From positions 18,194 to 82,193 of the forward strand of contig CAKZNC010000102.1 in assembly GCA_937129385.1 (NCBI GenBank): a stretch of DNA of 64,000 nucleotides. The letters are read 5' to 3'. Shown piece by piece: positions 1 to 9,202 of the stretch. Position 1 is the first letter of the stretch. Every line of letters begins with the position of its first letter. The position numbers and the translations under genes were made by a program. This stretch comes from an uncultured Bacteroidota bacterium (GTDB lineage Bacteria; Bacteroidota; Bacteroidia; Bacteroidales; GCA-2748055). The notes under the pieces are model-generated. The model did not search any database, was not told where the DNA came from, and saw nothing but the letters and a program-made list of their open reading frames with translations.

Positions 1-1
1 T

Positions 2-757
2 TCTGCCAGGTTCGCTGAAAATGCCTACTTCATTCAGAATAGAGAAGCGGGTTACCATGACTGGTCGATCCGTGAAATCACCAGGGAAATGTTCAAATTC
101 GCTGATGGAATGACCATGAGCAGCAAGAAAGACGGGTTGGTGAATATCGGGGGATTTATCGCAATGAACAGCGAATCTCTTTACAGGGAAGCATCCCATT
201 TCAATATCATGTTCGAAGGATTCCTCTCTTATGGCGGAATGGCAGGCAGGGACATGGCAGCGCTGGCGGTGGGACTGAGAGAGGCTACAACCTTTGAATT
301 CCTTGACAGCAGGATCAGGCAGGTACACTACCTGGGAGAGAAACTGGCCGAATTGGAAATCCCTGTGCAGGAACCCTTCGGCGGACATGCCATTTTTGTA
401 GATGCAAAGAAATTTCTTCCAGGTGTCGCACATGAAGAATATATTGGACAAACCCTTGCTATTGAATTGTACCTGGAAGCCGGGATCCGGGCCGTGGAAA
501 TTGGAACACTCCTGGCCGACCGGGATCCGGATACAAGGGAAAACCGATATCCCGAACTGGAACTCGTGAGACTCGCTATTCCACGCAGGGTATATTCCAG
601 GAACCATATGGACTATATTGCAGTGGCACTGAAAAATATTTACGATCGCCGGAATGATATTAAAAAGGGCTACAGGATCATATCCGAGGCCCCGATCATG
701 AGACATTTTACTGTTGAACTGGAACCAGCAGAAGATGGGCAAAAGGGTACCAGGTGA
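2..757 (+). CDS. tnaA: Tryptophanase / beta-eliminating lyase, C-terminal part (5' end outside the window)
   Basis: Frame is open from base 2 (SARFAENAYFIQNREAGYHDW...). Contains the PLP-lysine region 'TMSSKKDG', then 'EGFLSYGGMAGRDM', 'AGIRAVEIG' and 'RHFT' (His463-type tryptophanase signature; tyrosine phenol-lyase has Phe there). Confidence 0.85.
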   Translation, partial: SARFAENAYFIQNREAGYHDWSIREITREMFKFADGMTMSSKKDGLVNIGGFIAMNSESLYREASHFNIMFEGFLSYGGMAGRDMAALAVGLREATTFEFLDSRIRQVHYLGEKLAELEIPVQEPFGGHAIFVDAKKFLPGVAHEEYIGQTLAIELYLEAGIRAVEIGTLLADRDPDTRENRYPELELVRLAIPRRVYSRNHMDYIAVALKNIYDRRNDIKKGYRIISEAPIMRHFTVELEPAEDGQKGTR

Positions 758-865
758 TCTTTTCGTAATTCCCCGTTTCAACTTAGAATAGAGAACTTTT
801 GAAGCACCCACTTTGTTCTGAACCTTGTGAATTAAAAATAAAAGCCGACATTTGTCGGCTTAAGA

Positions 866-2206
866 ATGAAAGATTTAACCGTAGGGAGAATAGGACTGTC
901 GATATTCAAATTTGCTGTCCCGATGCTGATCGGCCAGATGTTTCAGCAGCTATATACATTTGTCGACCAGATCATCGTAGGAAATTACCTGGGTAAAGAG
1001 GCACTTGCTGCTGTCGGCGCATCATTCCCCATTATCTTTACACTTATTGCATTGGTCATCGGTGTTGCCAGCGGTGGCACAATCGTGATCTCACAATTTT
1101 TCGGGGCAAAGAATTTCCGGATGGTGAAACGCGCGATCGATACAGTGTTCATCATGCTCTTTATCGCTGCAATTTTGCTCACATCCCTGGGTTATCCTTT
1201 CATCGAACAGATCTTCCGGCTGATGCAATTACCCGAGGAACTCATGGAGATGGGAGTTTCATACCTGTCTGTTTATATTGGCGGACTGATTCTTTTCTTC
1301 GGTTATAACGGAGTCGCGGCAATCCTTAGAGGCCTGGGTGATTCCATCACACCGCTTTATTTCCTGATCCTTGCCACGGTATTGAACATTGGACTGGACC
1401 TGCTGTTTATCGTGGTCCTTGGATGGGGAGTTGCAGGAGCAGCATGGGCTACGCTGATCGCCCAGGGAACCGCCTTTATTACCGCAGCATTCTACCTCAA
1501 CAAGCACCATGAACTGATCAAATTCAATATCAGGCAATTTGCTTTCGACAAAAAGGTGTTCCGGGAAAGTCTTCGTATCGGTCTGCCCACGGGATTGCAG
1601 CACACCTTTGTAGCTCTCGGAATGATGGCCCTGATGGGAATCGTTAACACTTTTGGCACCAATGTCACTGCTGCATATACTGCTGCGGGAAGACTCGACA
1701 GCCTTGCCGTGATCCCAGCAATGGTATTTGCACAGGCGCTTGCGACCTATGTGGGACAAAATATGGGAGCCGGAAAGCTGGAACGTGTCAACAGGGGCCT
1801 CTGGACTACTTTGCTGATGTCCTCTACAGTTTCTCTTGTGATGACCGCCGTTGTAATCATATTCAAATATCCCCTGATGGGATGGTTCACCGATGACCCG
1901 AATGTGATCAGTATTGGAGGGGATTATCTTACCATTGTCACTTCATTCTACCTGGTATTTACCTCCATGTTTATATTTGGAAGTGTCATGCGTGGAGCGG
2001 GAGACACTTTGATTCCAATGTTCATTACACTGTTCGCGCTGTGGTTTATTCGTATCCCGGCAGCTTTCATTCTTAGCCGGAAATTTGGAGAGACAGGGAT
2101 CTGGTGGTCAATACCCACTGGATGGACCATGGGAATGGTCCTCACATTGATCTATTACAAGGTTGGCAGATGGAAATCCAAAGTGGTGGTTAAGCCGGCC
2201 GATTGA
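866..2206 (+). CDS. MATE family efflux transporter
   Basis: 446 aa polytopic protein; 'PMLIGQMFQQLYTFVDQIIVGNYLGKEALAAVGAS' and 'QALATYVGQNMGAG' are typical MATE motifs. Confidence 0.93.
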   Translation: MKDLTVGRIGLSIFKFAVPMLIGQMFQQLYTFVDQIIVGNYLGKEALAAVGASFPIIFTLIALVIGVASGGTIVISQFFGAKNFRMVKRAIDTVFIMLFIAAILLTSLGYPFIEQIFRLMQLPEELMEMGVSYLSVYIGGLILFFGYNGVAAILRGLGDSITPLYFLILATVLNIGLDLLFIVVLGWGVAGAAWATLIAQGTAFITAAFYLNKHHELIKFNIRQFAFDKKVFRESLRIGLPTGLQHTFVALGMMALMGIVNTFGTNVTAAYTAAGRLDSLAVIPAMVFAQALATYVGQNMGAGKLERVNRGLWTTLLMSSTVSLVMTAVVIIFKYPLMGWFTDDPNVISIGGDYLTIVTSFYLVFTSMFIFGSVMRGAGDTLIPMFITLFALWFIRIPAAFILSRKFGETGIWWSIPTGWTMGMVLTLIYYKVGRWKSKVVVKPAD

Positions 2207-2256
2207 ACAAACACTCGGCCCCTGCGTATTTAATAGTGTCACCCATTCCATAATCG

Positions 2257-3228
2257 ATGCAAACTACCACAGCAATAACTGAAATGGCGCAGGATATTAT
2301 TTCCGGATTAACTGATGTGCCAAAATCTATTCCTTCCAAGTATTTTTACGATGCAAGGGGAAGTGAGATCTTCCGCAAGATCATGCGAATGCCTGAATAC
2401 TATCTTACCAATGCCGAAGCTGAAATATTCGAGGTACAGGGAAATGCAATCCTCGATCATTTCAGTCAGCATAGTGACCGTGTCGATCTTGTAGAACTCG
2501 GCGCCGGTGACGGATCCAAGACCAGTATCCTGGTCAGAATGATGATCAACAGGTCAATCCCTTTCAGATACATCCCCGTTGATATCTCCGAAAAGGCAAA
2601 CCGCACACTCATGAAAAAAATGACTGAGCAGTTCAGCAATATTGAGATTGAGACAAAAACAGGTGATTATTTCGACATGATCAATGAACTCGGTCAAGAA
2701 TACAGGGATGGTAAGATCATTATGTTCCTCGGCTCAAACCTGGGCAACTATTCACACAGACAAAGCGTGGAATTCCTTGAAAAGCTTGCATCAGCAATGA
2801 AAAGCCAGGACAGACTATTCCTCGGCCTGGACCTGAAAAAGGATCCTGCCGTGATCAGAAGCGCATATGACGACCCCCATGGATTTACGGAGGCTTTCAA
2901 TATGAATCTTCTTGAAAGGTTGAACAGGGAACTGGAGGCCAGTTTTATCCCCGATAATTTTATCCACGCGCCCACTTACGACCCGCATTCAGGCATTGCA
3001 AAAAGCTATCTCGTAAGCAGAAAGAATCACCAGGTTTCACTGGGACAAACAGGCACTGTGATCACATTTGATAAATGGGAAACAATATGTACCGAAATGT
3101 CACAGAAATATGACCAGGACCATATATCTGAAATCGCTGAAGCAGCGGGATTTGAAATCGAGAATAATTTCTTCGACAGCAGGTCCTGGTTTGTAAACTC
3201 TCTATGGAGATTAAAGGACAGGGAATGA
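2257..3228 (+). CDS. egtD: EgtD-family L-histidine N-alpha-methyltransferase-like SAM-dependent methyltransferase
   Basis: 'IPSKYFYDARGSEIFRKIMRMPEYYLTNAEAEI', 'LVELGAGDGSKTSIL' and 'FLGSNLGNY' are characteristic of the EgtD family. Confidence 0.85.
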   Translation: MQTTTAITEMAQDIISGLTDVPKSIPSKYFYDARGSEIFRKIMRMPEYYLTNAEAEIFEVQGNAILDHFSQHSDRVDLVELGAGDGSKTSILVRMMINRSIPFRYIPVDISEKANRTLMKKMTEQFSNIEIETKTGDYFDMINELGQEYRDGKIIMFLGSNLGNYSHRQSVEFLEKLASAMKSQDRLFLGLDLKKDPAVIRSAYDDPHGFTEAFNMNLLERLNRELEASFIPDNFIHAPTYDPHSGIAKSYLVSRKNHQVSLGQTGTVITFDKWETICTEMSQKYDQDHISEIAEAAGFEIENNFFDSRSWFVNSLWRLKDRE

Positions 3229-3509
3229 TGAAAGCCAAATGGAACAATGAAATTATTGCTGAAAGTGACAACACTGTCATTGTGGAGGGAAATCACTATT
3301 TTCCTGAGAATACCATCATTAAAGAATACTTCAGGAACAGTGATCATCACACTTACTGCAGCTGGAAAGGCAATGCATCCTATTACCACCTTGAAGTAAA
3401 TGGAAAGACCAATGAAAATGCCGCCTGGTATTACCCCGATGCAAAAAAAGCTGCAAAAAACATTGAGGGCAGGATCGCATTCTGGAAAGGTGTCGAGGTA
3501 ATTGATTAG
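3225..3509 (+). CDS. DUF427 domain-containing protein
   Basis: 'MMKAKWNNEIIAESDNTVIVEGNHYFPENTI...TYCSWKGNASYYHL...AAWYYPDAKKAAKNIEGRIAFWKGVEV' is typical DUF427. ATGA overlap with egtD. Confidence 0.85.
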   Translation: MMKAKWNNEIIAESDNTVIVEGNHYFPENTIIKEYFRNSDHHTYCSWKGNASYYHLEVNGKTNENAAWYYPDAKKAAKNIEGRIAFWKGVEVID

Positions 3510-3622
3510 GCCAGGGGGGTCACCTGTTAAAAAAGCATAATTCACATCCTGAGCCATCAGAATAGTTGAAGAATGGTGAAGGATTACGTAATTTACAACC
3601 TGTTTTTACGTTTAATGCGATA

Positions 3623-6600
3623 ATGACCACCCTGAACTACAATATCAGATCCTTCCTGGTAGGCATCATGCTGCTTGCATCTACAGTACTTTTTGCCCAG
3701 CACGAAATCAGTTTCCGCCGGATAACAATCAATGACGGACTTTCCCTCAGTTCGGTTTACTACATTTTCCAGGATAGCAAAGGTTTTATGTGGTTTGCCA
3801 CGGAAGATGGACTGAACAAATATGACGGGACCGGTTTTACTGTTTATAATCATACGCCTGGTAATCCGAACAGCCTGTCCTACAAATGGATAGAAAAGAT
3901 CGTTGAAGACAGACAGGGCAACCTCTGGCTTTCAACACGACAGGGTCTGAGTTATCTGAATCCGTCAAATGACAAAGTACTGCGTTTCTTCAATTCCGGT
4001 CCGGGAGAACACCATGTTTCCAATGATACCATATTAAATTTGCACCGGGAAGGTGATTTCATCTGGGTAGGCACAATGAATGGCCTTGACCGGTTTCACA
4101 CTGGTAACCTGAATAGAACAACCATTGATCTGGATTGCGATCCCCGGCATCAGCAGGTTCTCTCGATCAATACAGACCATTCCGGCAGGACATGGGTTGG
4201 AACAAACGGCGGCTTGCACGTGGTTGAGAAGGGAAGTGACCAGGCGCAATGTATTACCTCTGGCGAAAGTGAGGTAGACCCGTTGGAAGTGAGAGCATTA
4301 TTTCTTGAAAATGATACGGTATGGGTCGGCTCGAAACAAAGCCTGATGAAATTTACGCTAGAAGGGACCGGGCAGGTAAAGATAAAGTATCCTGTGGTTC
4401 GGGTTGAATCTGATTCACCTGTCGAAAATATCTACCGGGATTCAGATCAACATCTGTGGGTTACAACATCAAACGGTTTGTATAGCTATGGGGCACGAAT
4501 ACTGAAAAAGATGATCCCGACCACGGGAAATGCCCCCAGCCTCGCAATGTTGCCTAAGAAACCCCTGCTGGAAGACTCGAAAGGAGCCATTTGGATGGGC
4601 ACTTTCAGTCAGGGTGTCTACAGAATAACTCCCGGATCAGATGTCTATCATTACGCCTTTGATCCGACCAACCCCACCAGTCTGTCCGATAATACAGTGA
4701 ACTGTATATATGAAGACCGGGCAGGAGGAATATGGATTGGTACTTTCGGCTCCGGAATCAGTGTTTATGATCCGCATTCCAACATTATCAAAACCTTGAA
4801 GAATGATCCGTTTGATCCCAATAGTCTGACAAGTAGCTTTATTTGGTCTATACTTGAATCGAACGATCAGAAAGTATGGATCGGAACCAACAACGCAGGG
4901 ATAAACATCTACGATCCGGCAACCAAAAATGTCGAGGTCTTGAAACATGACCCGGATGACCCCTCTTCTCTTCCGGAAGGATCGGTAAGGGAAATCTTCC
5001 AGGACCGGGGTGGTACGATATGGGTGGGGACCGATGGTGGCGGACTCAGCAAATACAACCGGAAAACAGGATCATTCAGCCACTTCAGGAATGATCCGGG
5101 TCGGCTTACATCCATATCCTCAAATTCGGTACGTACAATCTACCAAGATTCCACCGGAATTTTATGGATCGGTACCAGGAATGGCCTCAACAGCTTCGAC
5201 CCCCGATCCGAAAAGTTCAGGCAATATTTACATAATTCGGACGTGGAAGGTAGTCTCAGCAACAATTTTGTCTATTCAGCGATCTATATGGACAAAAGAG
5301 GATACCTGTGGGTGGGAACATATGGGGGTGGCCTTAACAGGCTAAATACCAAAACGGGTCAGTTCACAAGTTACCAGTTTGAACTGGGCAATCCATCCAG
5401 TATTTCAGACGATATTGTTTTTGCCATCTATGAGGATGAAAAAGGCTATTTCTGGATCGGAACGAACAGCGGTTTGAACCTGTTCAATCCCTCCACCGGG
5501 AAATTCAAAAGATATGGTACAGAGGCCGGTCTTCCCAATGATGTGATCTACGGAATCATGCCTGACCATGAAAACCGGCTCTGGATTACCACGAATAAAG
5601 GGATATCCAGACTTGATCTTACCGAATTCCGATTCAAGAACTTTGATGTGAACGATGGTCTGCAAAGTAACGAATTCAATGGGGGTGCATCTCATCGTGG
5701 TAAAAGTGGCAGGCTTTATGCCGGGGGTGTATACGGACTCAATATCATCGAACCGGAAAAGATCAAGCCTGTTGACAACCATGCCGAGCTGACCATAAAC
5801 AGGTTGGAAATCCTGGGCAAAGAGGTTCAGGTGCTCAGGGAGGGAATGATCGCCGATAGTTCTGATCACAAATCCGGACTGATCGAGTCAGTGGAGAATT
5901 ATTACCTGCCCAGGCATGTTGCATACCTTGATGAAATAAGGCTGAACTACAGGCAGCGTTTTTTCTCCATCGAATTCGCAGCTTTGAATCACCATCTTCC
6001 TGAGAAACTGAATTACAGGTACAGGATGAGAGAACTCGAAGATCACTGGAACCTTGCCGGCAACAGGAATTATGTTACCTATGCAAACATGAAGCCCGGA
6101 ACATATATCTTTGAGGCTGATGCAAGCAATTCCGATGGATTCCTGGCCAGTAAACCGGCACAGCTTAAGATCATTATCACACCTCCCTTCTGGCGGTCTT
6201 ACTGGTTCATGCTCATGATGGCAATGATCGTGCTCGCATTCATCGTTTTCATATACCGTTTCTTACTTAATCAGCGTATGAACAATCTGCTCAAATCTCA
6301 ATATGAGCAGATCAAGGTAGCAAATGAAAAATTGCAGCAATCGGAAAACGATCTAAAAGATCTCAATGCAACAAAGGACAAATTCTTTTCCATAATATCG
6401 CATGACCTTAAAAATCCTTTTTCAAGTGTACTTTCCATCAGCGAACTGATGTCAAAAGAATTCGAATCAACGGAGACCAGCGAATTGAAGTATGGGATTT
6501 CCAAGATTCATGATACAAACAGGCATATCTATGAACTCCTTGAAAACCTGTTGACCTGGTCCAAAACCCAGAGAGACAATCTGACCATGGAAAAGGTCAA

Positions 6601-7051
6601 TTTCAACCTTTCCCGGATCATTGAAACCAACCTGAATGTCCTGCGTTTGTCTGCAGAAAAAAAGGAAATAAAAATTGAAACGAACGTTCCGGACGAGATC
6701 TGTGCATATGCCGACAGGGAGATGATCAGTACCGTCTTCAGGAACCTTGCCAACAATTCGATCAAATTTACTCCGGTTGGCAAATCAATTCGTATCTCGG
6801 CTGAAGCACGAGACAAACAGATTATTGTAAAAGTTGAAGATCAAGGTGTTGGAATTCCGCCCGATGATCTGAGGCGGCTATTCAGAATTGAAGAGAAATT
6901 TAAAAGGGAAGGGACAGCAGGAGAGAAAGGAACCGGCCTAGGACTGATCATTTGCCACGAATTTATCGGACGAAATGGCGGTGAGATCTCCGTGGAAAGC
7001 ACCCTTGGTCAAGGCAGTATATTTACATTTACAGTACCTGAAGGTAACTGA
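3623..7051 (+). CDS. Two-component sensor histidine kinase with reg_prop beta-propeller, Y_Y_Y, HisKA and HATPase domains
   Basis: Signal peptide (start placed at ATG 3623), 14 'W[IVM]GT..G' propeller repeats, a TM helix, 'FFSIISHDLKNPFSSVLSISELM' H-box and 'GTGLGLIICHEFI' G-box. No receiver or AraC output domain. Confidence 0.9.
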   Translation: MTTLNYNIRSFLVGIMLLASTVLFAQHEISFRRITINDGLSLSSVYYIFQDSKGFMWFATEDGLNKYDGTGFTVYNHTPGNPNSLSYKWIEKIVEDRQGNLWLSTRQGLSYLNPSNDKVLRFFNSGPGEHHVSNDTILNLHREGDFIWVGTMNGLDRFHTGNLNRTTIDLDCDPRHQQVLSINTDHSGRTWVGTNGGLHVVEKGSDQAQCITSGESEVDPLEVRALFLENDTVWVGSKQSLMKFTLEGTGQVKIKYPVVRVESDSPVENIYRDSDQHLWVTTSNGLYSYGARILKKMIPTTGNAPSLAMLPKKPLLEDSKGAIWMGTFSQGVYRITPGSDVYHYAFDPTNPTSLSDNTVNCIYEDRAGGIWIGTFGSGISVYDPHSNIIKTLKNDPFDPNSLTSSFIWSILESNDQKVWIGTNNAGINIYDPATKNVEVLKHDPDDPSSLPEGSVREIFQDRGGTIWVGTDGGGLSKYNRKTGSFSHFRNDPGRLTSISSNSVRTIYQDSTGILWIGTRNGLNSFDPRSEKFRQYLHNSDVEGSLSNNFVYSAIYMDKRGYLWVGTYGGGLNRLNTKTGQFTSYQFELGNPSSISDDIVFAIYEDEKGYFWIGTNSGLNLFNPSTGKFKRYGTEAGLPNDVIYGIMPDHENRLWITTNKGISRLDLTEFRFKNFDVNDGLQSNEFNGGASHRGKSGRLYAGGVYGLNIIEPEKIKPVDNHAELTINRLEILGKEVQVLREGMIADSSDHKSGLIESVENYYLPRHVAYLDEIRLNYRQRFFSIEFAALNHHLPEKLNYRYRMRELEDHWNLAGNRNYVTYANMKPGTYIFEADASNSDGFLASKPAQLKIIITPPFWRSYWFMLMMAMIVLAFIVFIYRFLLNQRMNNLLKSQYEQIKVANEKLQQSENDLKDLNATKDKFFSIISHDLKNPFSSVLSISELMSKEFESTETSELKYGISKIHDTNRHIYELLENLLTWSKTQRDNLTMEKVNFNLSRIIETNLNVLRLSAEKKEIKIETNVPDEICAYADREMISTVFRNLANNSIKFTPVGKSIRISAEARDKQIIVKVEDQGVGIPPDDLRRLFRIEEKFKREGTAGEKGTGLGLIICHEFIGRNGGEISVESTLGQGSIFTFTVPEGN

Positions 7052-7099
7052 GTCTTGGGCTATTTTACTAACTTTGCAGAAATCATTCATCCATTTTTG

Positions 7100-7969
7100 A
7101 TGCTGAAATCAATGACAGGTTTTGGGAAAGCAGAATGCCTGCTTCCCACCATGAAACTGACGATCGAGATCAAATCCCTCAACAGTAAGCAGATCGATAC
7201 AAGTACAAGACTTCCTGCCATATACAAGGTAAAGGAGCTTGAAATCAGGCAGTTGCTATCAAAAGAACTTGAGCGGGGAAAAATAGACTGCAGCTTCCAC
7301 TATGAAGTGATCGAAGGAGCAAGTGCAAAGATCAATTCGAGTGTGATCAGGGATTATATAAAGCAGCTCGGAGAAATAACAAATGAGCTTGGTATTCAAC
7401 CAGGCGAACTGATCTCAACGATTTTGAGATTACCCGATACTGTTTCCTCCGAGAAAGATGACCTTGCGGAAGAAGAATGGGGGCTGGTACGAAAATCACT
7501 GGAAAGTGCCGTTGCGGAATTAAATGAGTTCAGGATTCAGGAAGGTGCTGCTCTCGAAAAAGACCTCAGGGATTGTGTCGCTGCAATCCAATCCAGGCAG
7601 GAAAAGATAAAGCCATTTGAAAAAGAGCGCATAGAACGATTACGTGAAAGATTTCGGACAAACCTGGAAGAATTGAACATGGGAGAAGACATTGACCAAA
7701 ATCGTTTTGAACAGGAATTGCTCTACTACCTCGAGAAACTTGATATCAATGAAGAAAAGGTGAGGCTTTCAAATCACCTATCTTACTTTATTGAAATACT
7801 GGATGAGGGTAGTCCCAATGGTAAAAAACTTGGATTTATCAGCCAGGAGATCGGTCGGGAGATCAACACCCTCGGATCCAAAGCAAATCACAGCGAAATT
7901 CAACGCCTTGTCGTGGAAATGAAAGATGAACTGGAGAGGATTAAAGAGCAAATTCTGAATGTCCTTTGA
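7100..7969 (+). CDS. yicC: YicC/YloC family endoribonuclease
   Basis: 'MLKSMTGFGKAE' N-terminus and 'REINTLGSKANHSEIQRLVVEMKDELERIKEQILNVL' C-terminus. Start placed at ATG 7100. Confidence 0.92.
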   Translation: MLKSMTGFGKAECLLPTMKLTIEIKSLNSKQIDTSTRLPAIYKVKELEIRQLLSKELERGKIDCSFHYEVIEGASAKINSSVIRDYIKQLGEITNELGIQPGELISTILRLPDTVSSEKDDLAEEEWGLVRKSLESAVAELNEFRIQEGAALEKDLRDCVAAIQSRQEKIKPFEKERIERLRERFRTNLEELNMGEDIDQNRFEQELLYYLEKLDINEEKVRLSNHLSYFIEILDEGSPNGKKLGFISQEIGREINTLGSKANHSEIQRLVVEMKDELERIKEQILNVL

Positions 7970-7980
7970 AACAATGAGCG

Positions 7981-8547
7981 ATGAAAGGAAAACTGGTGAT
8001 CTTCTCAGCCCCTTCGGGATCAGGTAAAACAACAGTTGTAAAGCACCTCTTGAAACAGGTTGACGGACTTGAATTCAGCATTTCAGCCACTTCCAGGGAG
8101 CCCAGGGGGAATGAACAGCACGGCCGGGAGTATTACTTCATGAGCCCTGTAGAATTCAGGAAGAAAATCGAGAGCAATGAATTCCTTGAATGGGAAGAGG
8201 TATACAACCATCAGTTTTATGGTACACTCAAATCGGAAGTTGAAAGACTGAGAAAAGATGGTAAACACGTAATCTTCGATATAGATGTTGAAGGCGGACT
8301 GAACTTAAAAAAGACTTTTGGAAAGCAGGCACTGGCAGTATTTGTCAAACCACCGTCCATGGAGGTAATGGAACAAAGACTTCGAAACCGGGGCACTGAT
8401 TCAGAGAAACAGATATCAAAACGAATAGCAAAAGCAGAGAAGGAAATGGCCTATGCAAATGCTTTTGATCTGATCCTGGTGAATGAAACACTGGAAAAGA
8501 CACTTTCGGATGCGGAGATGATAGTTGAGAAATTCATCGGTTCATAG
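7981..8547 (+). CDS. gmk: Guanylate kinase
   Basis: 'LVIFSAPSGSGKTTVVKHLL', 'SATSREPRGNEQHGREYYF' and 'FDIDVEGGLNLK'. Confidence 0.96.
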   Translation: MKGKLVIFSAPSGSGKTTVVKHLLKQVDGLEFSISATSREPRGNEQHGREYYFMSPVEFRKKIESNEFLEWEEVYNHQFYGTLKSEVERLRKDGKHVIFDIDVEGGLNLKKTFGKQALAVFVKPPSMEVMEQRLRNRGTDSEKQISKRIAKAEKEMAYANAFDLILVNETLEKTLSDAEMIVEKFIGS

Positions 8548-8586
8548 TTGCATTGTCAGTAACACGGGTTTTATTACTTTTAGAAC

Positions 8587-9165
8587 ATGATTAAAACGGG
8601 ATTGTACTTCGGATCTTTCAACCCGGTCCATATCGGGCATCTGGCCATTGCCAGCTATATGCTCGAATTCTCCGATATCTCGCAACTCTGGTTTGTCGTC
8701 AGTCCCCAAAACCCGCTCAAGGAAAAAAAATCTCTCTTAAAAGAACATCACAGGCTTGAACTGACCAGGAGAGCAGTTGGAGATGACGACAGGTTCTCTG
8801 TATCAGATATAGAATTTAAAATGCCAAAACCCTCCTATACCATTGATACACTTACTTACCTTGGAGAAAAGTATCCCGGACGTGAATTTTACCTGATCAT
8901 GGGCGCAGATGGATTGAGGAATTTTCACAGGTGGAAACATGCTGATCTGTTGGAAAAAAACTATCACAGGTTGGTCTATCCACGACCAGGTGTGTCATGT
9001 GAGGACCTATACAAACATAAAAATCTTACCGTTATGGAAGCTCCACTTATGGAGATATCTTCAAGTTTTATAAGGGAATCAATCAGAAATGGTAAAGATG
9101 TACGCTATTTCCTTCCGGAAAAAACATACATCTACATCAGGGAAATGCATTTTTATGAGAAATAA
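8587..9165 (+). CDS. nadD: Nicotinate-nucleotide adenylyltransferase
   Basis: 'GLYFGSFNPVHIGHLAIA', 'IMGADGLRNFHRWKH' and 'ISSSFIRESIRNGKDVRYFLPEKTYIYI'. Confidence 0.95.
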   Translation: MIKTGLYFGSFNPVHIGHLAIASYMLEFSDISQLWFVVSPQNPLKEKKSLLKEHHRLELTRRAVGDDDRFSVSDIEFKMPKPSYTIDTLTYLGEKYPGREFYLIMGADGLRNFHRWKHADLLEKNYHRLVYPRPGVSCEDLYKHKNLTVMEAPLMEISSSFIRESIRNGKDVRYFLPEKTYIYIREMHFYEK

Positions 9166-9202
9166 TTCAGTGGGTAAAAGCTCACATTAACCCCTAAAGA
9201 TC

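Noticed and set aside
1-757. Tyrosine phenol-lyase instead of tryptophanase
   Set aside because: Parts resemble TPL (EGFLSYGGMAGRDM), but the substrate-specific positions 'RAVEIG' and 'RHFT' match tryptophanase; the N-terminal half is outside the window, so this stays provisional.
799-996. 65-aa ORF overlapping the MATE gene start
   Set aside because: Out-of-frame overlap with a clear CDS and no signal or domain features.
4700-5660. DNA repeat array in the sensor kinase gene
   Set aside because: Repetition is at protein level (propeller blades 'WIGT..G'); nucleotide copies are diverged and not a CRISPR or satellite repeat.
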